NCBI GenBank assembly: GCA_946479335.1
Contig: CAMLFP010000238.1
Coordinates: 1-8,524, forward strand
Source: an uncultured Archangium sp.
GTDB taxonomy: Bacteria; Myxococcota; Myxococcia; Myxococcales; Myxococcaceae
Direction of reading: 5' to 3'
DNA: 8,524 bases
Numbering within the stretch: the stretch's first letter is position 1; every line of letters starts with the position of its first letter. The notes below the pieces were generated by a model that worked only from the letters and a program-made list of their open reading frames with translations, was not told the origin of the DNA and ran no database searches. A program made the position numbers and the translations under genes. Positions 1-6,022 of the stretch are shown here, piece after piece.

Positions 1-290
1 TTCGCGCGCAGCGTCAGCGTCAGCTTGCGCACCTGGGTGATGCGCTGCTGGCCGTTCGACAGGTTGAACTGCATCTGCGTCGACTCGCTGCGGCCCAGCA
101 CCTCGAAGTCCTTGAGCTCCGGCTGGTGCAGCACCGCGCCGTCGGGGGCGTTGGTGATGACGATGTCGAGGCGGAAGGTGTCTTCGATGCCGGCCGTGGC
201 GCGGTCGGCTTGCATGGCGATGCTCTGCGCGTGCGCGCTCAGCGCCGCGAGGCTCACCGCGATGACGAGGGCGCTACCAGTCCTTCGCAT
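1..290 (-). CDS. batD: BatD-family protein, N-terminal part (cut by window edge)
   Basis: The first 96 codons of a leftward gene are present. The translation starts MRRTGSALVIAVSLAALSAH and continues AQ before SIAMQADR. That is a basic N-terminus, a hydrophobic core and an Ala-x-Ala-like cleavage region, so a Sec signal peptide of about 22 residues. The following stretch (TAGIEDTFRLDIVITNAP, then LHQPELKDFEVLGRSES) is the beta-rich opening typical of BatD proteins, which place repeated Ig-like domains in the periplasm and are anchored by a C-terminal helix. The ATG at 290 was preferred over in-frame ATG 296 and GTG 299 because AGAAGAG (299-305) lies 8 bases upstream of it. The gene overlaps the end of the preceding batB by 17 bases, so translation is probably coupled. 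The anchor and C-terminus lie outside the window. Family assignment rests on the N-terminal pattern and on operon position. Confidence 0.85.
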   Translation of the reverse strand, partial: MRRTGSALVIAVSLAALSAHAQSIAMQADRATAGIEDTFRLDIVITNAPDGAVLHQPELKDFEVLGRSESTQMQFNLSNGQQRITQVRKLTLTLRA

Positions 291-2277
291 GGGCATCACT
301 CTTCTGGCTCTTCTGCTTGAAACGCCACAGCTGCAGATTCTTTTCCGTGTTCTTCAGCGAATCGAGCAGCATCTCCGCCTCTTTCTTCTCGAGGTCCGCC
401 CCGCCATCGGGGAGCAGGCCGCCTTGCTGCACCTCGGCGCCCGCGTCGGCGAAGTCTTCGGTGCCGCCGTCGCTGCCCGCGTCGCCCTGGTCCGAGTCCT
501 GACTCTGGCCGGCGTCGCCCGGCTGCTCCTTGTCGCCCTGACCGCCGTCACCGGAGCCGCCATCGCCAGGCCCGCCGTCTTGCTGCCCCTGCCCACCGTC
601 GGCGCCGCCGTCTTCACCGCCGTCGGGCGTGCCTGCGTCGCCGTCACCGCCGTCGGGCCGGCCACCATCGGGTGCGCCGGCATCGGAGCCCGCGTCGGTG
701 TGCAGGCCGGCGTCTTGATTCCCCGCGTCGGGTTGGCCGCCGTCGTGACCGCCACCGTCGGGCATGCCGCCGTCCTGCCCGCCCTTGTCTTCAGGCGGGA
801 GGTCGCGCAGCAGCACCTCCATGTTGTGGCGCGCGAGCTCGTCGTTGGGGTTCTTTCTCAGCGCCGCGCGGTACTCGCGCAAGGCCTCCTTCTTGTCGCC
901 GGCCTGCGCCGCGACGTTGCCGAGGTTGTAGTGGATGTCGCCCGCCAGCTCGCCGGAGCGATCCAGCTCCAGCGCCTGCTGGAACGCCTTCTTCGCGTCG
1001 TCGGTGCGCAGCAGCTTGTTGAGCGCCAGCCCGCGGTTGTACGCGGCGCGCGCGTCGGAGGGCTTCTCCTTCAGCGCCGCGTCGTAGTGCTGCAGCGCCT
1101 CGTCGAAGCGGCCCGCGTTGTACGCGTCGGTGCCGGCCTCGACCTCGGGGTGGTTGCGCTCCAGCAGGCCCGCGGCGTGCGCGTCTGATGCGCCGAAGAC
1201 GAAGAGCGCGAGCGCGACCGGCGCGGCCTTCTTCGCGATGCGCCGCCACGACGGCACGATGAGGAAGCCCAGCGCGAGGAAGCACAGGCCGATGAGCAAG
1301 AACGGTTGGAACGCCTCGCCGTATTTCACCGTGAGCCGGCTCTCGAGCTCCGACTTCTGGAGCGAGTCGATGACCTTCACCACGTCGGCCATCGCCACGC
1401 CGCGCGGTTGGTAGAAGAACTCGCCGCCGGTGGCGTTGGCGATGGCGGTGAGGCCTGCGCGGTCCATCCGCGTGATGACGGTCGTGCCGTTCTCGTCTTT
1501 CTTGTACCCGACGACCTCGCCCGCGCGATTGAACACGGGGATGGTCTCGCCCGACTCGGAGCCGATGCCGATGGCCAGCACCTTGGCGCCGAAGTCCTTC
1601 AAGCCCTCGACGCCGTCCTTCACGTCGCCGGTGAGATCTTCGCCGTCAGACAGCAGCACGACCACGCGGTCCTTCGCGCCGCGGTCGGCGTTCTCCAGCA
1701 CCTGTCGGGACAACTGCAGCGCCGCGCCGATGTTGGAGCCGCCTTGCGGCATCTGCTCCGGGTCGACCGCGCGCAGGAAGAGCTTCGCCGCCGCGTAGTC
1801 AGAGGTGAGCGGGCACTGGATGAAGGCGTCGCCGGCGAACACCACCAGGCCCACGCGATCGCCCTTGAGCGAGTCGAGCAGCGAGGTGAGCTCCAGCTTC
1901 GCGCGCTCGAGGCGCGAGGGCGTCACGTCGCGCGCGTACATCGACTTCGACGCGTCGAGCGCCACCACCACGTCGATGCCGCGGCGCTTGGCGACCTCCG
2001 CTTTTTCTCCACACTGCGGCTGCGCGAGCGCGAACGCGAAGAAGATGAGCGCCACCGTGTAGCTGCTGCTCTGCAACGTCGGCAGCCACACCGAGACGCC
2101 GGGCGTCAGCGCGGGCGCGAGGCGAGGCGAGAGCGTCTTCTTCACGCGCGTGCCACGCCGCACCGACACGATGATGGCGATGAGGCCCAACAGCAGCGCC
2201 ACCAGAATGCCGAGGAGGAACCACGGCTGCGCGAAGCCCGCCTTGTACCCGAGGATGGTGAAGCGCCACGGGCTCAT
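274..2277 (-). CDS. batB: BatB vWA protein fused to BatC-like TPR domain
   Basis: A 667-residue membrane protein that appears to combine BatB and BatC. Residues 18-38 and 71-88 are hydrophobic helices. Residues about 100-310 form a von Willebrand A domain with a metal-binding MIDAS: D108-A-S110-K-S112, S181 in QGGSNIG where many relatives have Thr, and D211 in LLSDGED. QCPLT near 154-158 is typical of BatB. Further membrane helices lie at about 324-341 and 350-363. Then come three TPR units (about 376-479), a Gly/Asp-rich linker (499-627) and a charged terminal helix (EAEMLLDSLKNTEKNLQLWR) like the C-terminus of other Bat TPR proteins. The start ATG overlaps the batA stop (ATGA, 4 bases), implying coupling. 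The expected role is a scaffold within a membrane-bound Bat complex linked to stress or envelope fitness; its biochemical activity is not known. The domain reading is firm, while the BatC label rests on position and C-terminal resemblance. Confidence 0.93.
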   Translation of the reverse strand: MSPWRFTILGYKAGFAQPWFLLGILVALLLGLIAIIVSVRRGTRVKKTLSPRLAPALTPGVSVWLPTLQSSSYTVALIFFAFALAQPQCGEKAEVAKRRGIDVVVALDASKSMYARDVTPSRLERAKLELTSLLDSLKGDRVGLVVFAGDAFIQCPLTSDYAAAKLFLRAVDPEQMPQGGSNIGAALQLSRQVLENADRGAKDRVVVLLSDGEDLTGDVKDGVEGLKDFGAKVLAIGIGSESGETIPVFNRAGEVVGYKKDENGTTVITRMDRAGLTAIANATGGEFFYQPRGVAMADVVKVIDSLQKSELESRLTVKYGEAFQPFLLIGLCFLALGFLIVPSWRRIAKKAAPVALALFVFGASDAHAAGLLERNHPEVEAGTDAYNAGRFDEALQHYDAALKEKPSDARAAYNRGLALNKLLRTDDAKKAFQQALELDRSGELAGDIHYNLGNVAAQAGDKKEALREYRAALRKNPNDELARHNMEVLLRDLPPEDKGGQDGGMPDGGGHDGGQPDAGNQDAGLHTDAGSDAGAPDGGRPDGGDGDAGTPDGGEDGGADGGQGQQDGGPGDGGSGDGGQGDKEQPGDAGQSQDSDQGDAGSDGGTEDFADAGAEVQQGGLLPDGGADLEKKEAEMLLDSLKNTEKNLQLWRFKQKSQKSDAHAKDW
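397..783 (-). repeat. Degenerate GC-rich repeat encoding a Gly/Asp-rich linker in BatB
   Basis: On the plus strand this shows as recurring gccgccgtc / gcctgcgtc / ccgtcgggc units. Read on the coding strand it gives imperfect tandem PDGG, DAG and GDGG words over about 129 residues, more than half of them Gly or Asp, with Gln, Pro and Ser filling in. There are no hydrophobic stretches, so it should be a flexible, strongly acidic tether between the TPR domain and the terminal helix. Such PDAG/PDGG linkers are common in myxobacterial exported proteins. The repetition makes the stretch prone to slippage, so length may differ between strains. Confidence 0.85.
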
Positions 2278-3281
2278 GGGAACACCCGCAGGATGGTGGA
2301 CTTGAGGAAGAACTCCAGCACCAGACAGAGCGCCGCCGCGAGGAGGAACACGTGGAAGTGCTCGGTGTACGTGGCCATCGCGCCGCCCTCCATCAGCTTG
2401 GAGCGCTCCAGCGAATCGAGCACCTTCTGCAGCCCGGCCTTCAACGAGTCGCGATCGGTCGCGCGGTAGAACTCACCGCCGGTGACGGCCGACATCTTCT
2501 GCAGCAGCTCCGGGTTGATGGGGATCTCGACTTCGCGCCACGCGGTCTGACCGAAGAGATCCGTGCCCGCGGGGAAGGGCACCTTGCCGCCCTTGCCCAC
2601 GAGGATGCTGTACACGGGGATGCCGAGCGCCTTGCCGGCCTCGGCGGCGTCGAGCGGTGAGACCTTGCCCGCGTTGTTGTCGCCGTCGGTGATCAGCACC
2701 ACCACGCGGCTCTTCGCTTCTGAATCACGGAGGCGGTTGAGCGCCGTCGCCACCGCGTCGCCGATGGCCGTGCCGTCTTCCAGCACTCGGGTGCGCAGTT
2801 GACGGATCACTTCCTTCAAGACGCCGTAGTCCAACGTCAGCGGCGCCTGCGTGTACGCCGCGCCGGAGAACACCACGAGGCCGATGCGGTCGTTGGTGCG
2901 GCTCGCGAGGAACTCGGTGAGCACTTCCTTCGCGACGTGGAGCCGGTTGTTCGGGCGGAAGTCCGCGGCCTCCATCGACGTCGAGAGATCGAGGGCGATC
3001 ATGATGTCGATGCCTTCGACCGAGAGGTCCTTGATGCGCGCGTCGCGCTCCTGCGGGCGGGCGAGCGCGATGACTGCGAGCGTGTACGCCGCGACGCGCA
3101 GCACCGGCAACGTCCACAACAGGTACGGGCGAATGCCGCGCCCCTGCTTGATGAGCTGACTCGCGGCCGAGAACCGCAGCACCGCGCGCTTGCGCTTCTC
3201 GACCCACGCCCACACGAGGAACACCGGCGCTGCCAGCAACAGCCAGAGGTACTGCGGGCTGTGGAAACCGAACGCGTCCAT
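2274..3281 (-). CDS. batA: BatA, membrane-anchored von Willebrand A protein
   Basis: A 335-residue protein with the usual BatA plan and length. There are hydrophobic helices at about 11-26 and 57-74, the ALARPQ signature at 72-77, a vWA domain at about 90-290 and a C-terminal helix at about 309-327. The MIDAS is complete: D98-L-S100-T-S102, T171 in DGTAIGDA and D199 in LITDGDNN. The domain should therefore bind a divalent metal and a partner protein. The frame stays open upstream to 3365, but ATG 3281 fits best: the protein then begins MDAFGFHSPQYLW, as relatives do, and the start shares one base with the upstream stop (TGATG). No good ribosome site precedes it, which agrees with translational coupling. 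It probably works with BatB in the same complex. The MoxR ATPases that such vWA proteins often partner are not encoded in this window. Confidence 0.94.
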   Translation of the reverse strand: MDAFGFHSPQYLWLLLAAPVFLVWAWVEKRKRAVLRFSAASQLIKQGRGIRPYLLWTLPVLRVAAYTLAVIALARPQERDARIKDLSVEGIDIMIALDLSTSMEAADFRPNNRLHVAKEVLTEFLASRTNDRIGLVVFSGAAYTQAPLTLDYGVLKEVIRQLRTRVLEDGTAIGDAVATALNRLRDSEAKSRVVVLITDGDNNAGKVSPLDAAEAGKALGIPVYSILVGKGGKVPFPAGTDLFGQTAWREVEIPINPELLQKMSAVTGGEFYRATDRDSLKAGLQKVLDSLERSKLMEGGAMATYTEHFHVFLLAAALCLVLEFFLKSTILRVFP

Positions 3282-4225
3282 CACGGCGATGAGGGAGGCA
3301 ACTGCGGCTGCGCCGCGTGCGTGGAGTGGATGATGCGGTACGCGAGCTCGAGGTGCTGCTTGCACTCGTCTTGCGACGGCTCGAGCTTCGCGTAGCGGAT
3401 GAGGTCGGAGCCCTCGGCGAACTCGGTGAGCTCCTTCACCGGCAGGCCCGGCGTGATGCGAGAGCGCAGCGCGGCCAGCAATTCGGGCGTGGTGCTCTCG
3501 AGCGCTTCGATCTTGTACAGCTCGCCGAGGTACCCGCGCACGATCTCCGACAGGCGGAAGTAATAGAGCTTGAACTCGCCGCGACCCGGGAGGTTCTCCT
3601 TCGCCAGCGCGTCGAGCGCGGTGGTGGCGCGCACGTGCAGCGGCTCCGGCGGCTTCTCAGGCACCAGCGCCGCCTTCTTCGGGCGCTTCAGGTAGCGGTA
3701 CAGCGCGTACGCCAGCAGCGCGCCGCCCAGCAGCCCGCCGAGCGCATACAGCACCCGCCAACTGCGGATCGGCAGCTCCTTCGGCGGCTTGGTGTCGTAG
3801 AGATCTTCACCTTTGCTCTGCGCGTCGGGAGGCAGCGTGCTGACCACGGTCACCTTCGCCGTCGGCGCATCGAGCAACGCGGTGCCGTCGGGGTCGCTCA
3901 CCTCGAGCTGCAACTTCGGCGTGTCTTGCGCGCCGAGCTGGAACGCCGCGAGCTTCACCCGAATGGTGGTGGTCGAAGTGACGGGCCCGTCGACGCGGCT
4001 GCGCTCCTGGCCGAGGTAGTCGAAGTCGCCGAGATCTCCCGGCGTCTTCAACTCGTACCGCTGGCCGGGCGAGTGGGTGATGGTGAGCTCGAGCGTCAGC
4101 GGCTCGCCGAGCTTCACCTGCTCAGGCGTCACGCGGGCGTGCAGCTGCTCTGGTGGAAGAACGCCTCCATCAGACGCCAGCAACAGGCTTGTGGCGAACA
4201 GAAGTGGAACCACGCCGGTCAACAC
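3281..4225 (-). CDS. BatD-like / DUF4381-like membrane-anchored protein, first gene of the Bat operon
   Basis: About 314 residues. A signal peptide (about 1-18, VVPLLFATSLLLA core) is followed by a periplasmic beta-sandwich region (about 25-130, including VTPEQVKLGEPLTLELTITH, like BatD Ig domains), one membrane helix (about 156-176) and a basic stop-transfer KRPKK. The cytoplasmic tail (about 195-300) carries features of BatD and DUF4381 tails: YYFRLSEIVRGYLGELYKIE, then ESTTPELLAAL, then GSDLIRYAKLEPS. The start is uncertain because no ATG is available. GTG 4225 and TTG 4222 follow a weak GGGGA (4228-4232), while GTG 4213, 4234 and 4273 also lie in frame. GTG 4225 gives a clean signal peptide. 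The frame stays open a long way upstream, but there it is only antisense to the plus-strand genes. The stop overlaps the batA start by one base. The protein likely holds the vWA proteins at the membrane and senses or binds something in the periplasm, which is an inference. Confidence 0.85.
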   Translation of the reverse strand: MLTGVVPLLFATSLLLASDGGVLPPEQLHARVTPEQVKLGEPLTLELTITHSPGQRYELKTPGDLGDFDYLGQERSRVDGPVTSTTTIRVKLAAFQLGAQDTPKLQLEVSDPDGTALLDAPTAKVTVVSTLPPDAQSKGEDLYDTKPPKELPIRSWRVLYALGGLLGGALLAYALYRYLKRPKKAALVPEKPPEPLHVRATTALDALAKENLPGRGEFKLYYFRLSEIVRGYLGELYKIEALESTTPELLAALRSRITPGLPVKELTEFAEGSDLIRYAKLEPSQDECKQHLELAYRIIHSTHAAQPQLPPSSP

Positions 4226-4234
4226 ATTCCCCAC

Positions 4235-4258
4235 AACACGCGACGGCGCAAGCGTGTT
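4235..4258. promoter_or_regulatory. Inverted repeat, candidate operator or leader hairpin
   Basis: AACACGC (4235-4241) is matched exactly by its reverse complement GCGTGTT (4252-4258) across a 10-base spacer. The arm centres are 17 bases apart. Position in a divergent gap next to a gene with a ribbon-helix-helix-like domain makes an autoregulatory operator plausible. The same bases could instead fold as a hairpin at the 5' end of the leftward transcript, just before its weak ribosome site. A 7-bp match can also arise by chance. Confidence 0.35.
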
Positions 4259-4263
4259 TCCGC

Positions 4264-4269
4264 TAGCGT
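4264..4269 (+). promoter_or_regulatory. Possible -10 element for the RHH-DUF4105 unit
   Basis: TAGCGT fits a loose TAnnnT -10 box and ends 10 bases before ATG 4280. There is no purine-rich ribosome site between it and the ATG, so the transcript may start at or very near the A of the start codon (leaderless). No good -35 box is seen about 17 bases upstream, so this is weak. Confidence 0.25.
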
Positions 4270-4279
4270 TCACTTCCCC

Positions 4280-4774
4280 ATGAGCCAATTCCCGGTAGAC
4301 GTCGATGCCGAAGCGATTTTCCTCGATGGTGCCTGGTACACGCGTGAAGACCTCTCGCGCCGCGTGCGCGCGATGCTCGACCAGGGCGACTTCAACGTGG
4401 CGCGCCCGTCGCTGGCGCTGCAGGAATTGACGCAGACCATGCAGGGCATCCGCACGCTGGCGTTCCGCGCCACGCCGGCGCTCGCGGAGCAGCTCACCGA
4501 GTACGCGACCCGCCACCAGCTCTCGGTCGGCGCGGTGATTCGCGACGCGGTCGAGCAGTTCATCTCCGGCGGTGAACGGCCGGCGCCGGCGCCCATCGCG
4601 CTCGACACCACCGTCAGCAGCCAGAACCTGCCCCGGGTGGCGGAGCCCGAGGCTGCGGCGGCGGCTCCGGCGGCGCCCATCGCGGGCCCGGGCGCGCTGC
4701 GTGCCGCGGGCGTCGACAACCACCAGAAGAGCGGAGAGCCCGAGCGCTCCGAGTCGGGCTGGTTCAAGCAGTAG
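4280..4774 (+). CDS. Small protein with ribbon-helix-helix-like core (possible regulator)
   Basis: A 164-residue soluble protein whose family I do not recognise by name. The N-terminal 50 residues (MSQFPVDVDAEAIFLDGAWY onwards) look like a small structured region. Residues about 58-96 have the order of a ribbon-helix-helix DNA-binding fold: a strand (IRTLAFR), helix A (PALAEQLTEYATRHQ), a turn (LS) and helix B (VGAVIRDAVEQFI). The helix pair resembles CopG/Arc-type regulators, where Ser/Thr-rich turns and an Ile-Arg-(Asp/Glu)-Ala helix are usual. The tail (about 100-164) is Ala/Pro-rich and probably disordered, ending in a charged segment. ATG 4280 was chosen because it follows the divergent gap; the open frame upstream is antisense to the neighbouring gene. 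It lies 3 bases before the next gene, so the two form an operon. DNA binding is an inference; RHH-like helices also occur in scaffolding proteins. Confidence 0.8.
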   Translation: MSQFPVDVDAEAIFLDGAWYTREDLSRRVRAMLDQGDFNVARPSLALQELTQTMQGIRTLAFRATPALAEQLTEYATRHQLSVGAVIRDAVEQFISGGERPAPAPIALDTTVSSQNLPRVAEPEAAAAAPAAPIAGPGALRAAGVDNHQKSGEPERSESGWFKQ

Positions 4775-4777
4775 GTC

Positions 4778-6022
4778 ATGCACAGCATCGTGTTGCTCGC
4801 GCTCGCGAGCCTTTCGCCGTCGCCTCCGTGGCTCGACGGCACGAGCCACCCTGAAGATCTGACCGTGTCGCTGGTGACGTTCTCGCCGGGCGACACCATC
4901 CCCGAGTGGTGGGGGCACACCTCGTTCGTCGTCACCGACAACCGGCTGCGCCAACAGCGCCTCTACAACTTCGGCATGTTCGGCCCGCGCGAGGGCGGCA
5001 CCAACGAGGAGTTCATCAAGGACTTCATCAAGGGCCGCCTCATCTTCTGGGTCGACGATGAAGAGGCGGGGTGGACCTTCAACTTGTACCGCCGCCTCAA
5101 CCGCGACGTGCGCATTCAAGATCTCGATCTCGCGCCCGACGAGGCGGCGCAGATCGCGAAGAAGCTCGCGACCACCATCCTCCCGGAGAACCGGTATTAC
5201 CGGTACCACCACTACCTCGACAATTGCTCCACGCGGCCGCGCGACCTCATCGACGCCGCCATCGGTGGGCAGCTCAAGGCCGCGACCGCCGGCCCGTCGA
5301 ACTTCACCTACCGCTCGCAGGCGCTGCGCTACTCGCAGGTGAACCCGCCGTTCTCCATCGTGCTCGATTTCCTGCAGGGGCCGATGATCGACCAGCCGAT
5401 GTCGCGGCAGGGCGACGCGTACCTCCCCGATGAATTGGAGAAGCAGGTCGCCGCGCTGCAGGTCACGCACGCCGACGGCACCACGCGCCCGCTGGTGAAG
5501 CGCTCGTGGAACTTCTTCAAGAGCGACCGCGCGCCGCCGCCCGCCGAGCCGCCGAACTTCATCCCCTGGGAGTTGCTCACCGGCGTCGTGCTCGGAGGCC
5601 TCGCGCTCGCGCTCGCCTTCTGGAGCCGCAACGGCCGCAAGCTCTCGCGCATCGTCTTCGGCCTCTACGAGCTCCTCATCGGGCTGGTGGTGGGCATCTT
5701 CGGCGCGGCGCTCGGCTTCTTGATGACGATGACCGACCACGACGTCACCTTCGGCAACGAGAACATCCTCCAGTCGAACCCGCTGTCGCTCGGCATCGTC
5801 GTGCTGGCGGTGATGGTGATGTGGGGCGCGAAGCGCGCGGAGCAGTGGAACCGTTACGCCTGGGCGCTGTTCGCCGCGCTCTCGCTCATCGGCCTCGTCA
5901 TCAGCCCCTTCACCATCCAGAAGAACGGCAACGTGTTGGCGCTCTGCGTGCCGGTGCACCTCGCGTTCGCCTTCGCGTGGTGGCGCATCAAGCGCGTCAC
6001 CGCAGCTCCGCCGTCAGCTTGA
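4778..6022 (+). CDS. DUF4105 / Lnb N-terminal-domain membrane protein
   Basis: A 414-residue protein. A short hydrophobic N-terminus (MHSIVLLALASLSPSPPW) is probably a signal peptide. Residues about 28-200 match the DUF4105 (Lnb N-terminal periplasmic) domain: EWWGHTSFVV with H47, LYNFGMFG, FIKGRLIFWV, YRRLNRDVRIQDLDLAP, PENRYYRYHHYLDNCSTRPRD with C150, and a final RDLID. The conserved His, Cys and Arg make a cysteine-hydrolase-like active site conceivable, but this is not established here. After a linker (about 205-260) there are five likely membrane helices at about 265-282, 294-316, 336-350, 361-379 and 386-403. A TDHDVTFGNENILQSNPLSL stretch lies between helices two and three, as in relatives with this tail. 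The start lies 3 bases after the previous stop, with only a weak TAGGT before it, suggesting coupling. The end overlaps the convergent receptor gene by 26 bases. Confidence 0.88.
   Translation: MHSIVLLALASLSPSPPWLDGTSHPEDLTVSLVTFSPGDTIPEWWGHTSFVVTDNRLRQQRLYNFGMFGPREGGTNEEFIKDFIKGRLIFWVDDEEAGWTFNLYRRLNRDVRIQDLDLAPDEAAQIAKKLATTILPENRYYRYHHYLDNCSTRPRDLIDAAIGGQLKAATAGPSNFTYRSQALRYSQVNPPFSIVLDFLQGPMIDQPMSRQGDAYLPDELEKQVAALQVTHADGTTRPLVKRSWNFFKSDRAPPPAEPPNFIPWELLTGVVLGGLALALAFWSRNGRKLSRIVFGLYELLIGLVVGIFGAALGFLMTMTDHDVTFGNENILQSNPLSLGIVVLAVMVMWGAKRAEQWNRYAWALFAALSLIGLVISPFTIQKNGNVLALCVPVHLAFAFAWWRIKRVTAAPPSA

Larger units (their letters stand above)
4226..4279. promoter_or_regulatory. Divergent control region between the Bat operon and the RHH-DUF4105 unit
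   Basis: About 54 bases separate the likely start of the leftward operon from the rightward ATG at 4280. The gap must hold promoters for both directions, or one promoter lies inside the opposite gene. It is less GC-rich than the coding DNA around it and holds a 7-bp-arm inverted repeat and the 8-bp palindrome CGCTAGCG (4261-4268). No convincing -35/-10 pair was found for the leftward direction. Confidence 0.6.

Noticed and set aside
397..783. CRISPR or minisatellite array
   Set aside because: Units are short, imperfect and keep reading frame with amino-acid logic; there are no equal-length spacers between identical repeats.
25..1188. Rightward open frame of 387 codons opposite batB
   Set aside because: Its Val/Ala/Leu-rich translation is what antisense of GC-rich Asp/Gly/Ala codons yields, and it lies over a clear vWA-TPR protein.
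1306..2469. Rightward open frame of 387 codons spanning batA and batB
   Set aside because: It crosses the boundary of two well-supported opposite-strand genes and encodes a Arg/His/Ala-rich chain with no motif.
3317..4279. Rightward frame extending the RHH-like protein upstream by 321 codons
   Set aside because: This part is antisense to the BatD-like gene and Leu/Arg/Glu-rich; the real protein starts at ATG 4280 after the divergent gap.
4226..5959. Long leftward open frame continuing upstream of the BatD-like gene to an ATG at 5959
   Set aside because: It is antisense to the RHH-like and DUF4105 genes, its translation is Arg/Glu/His-rich without domains, and the recognisable protein begins only at the signal peptide near 4225.
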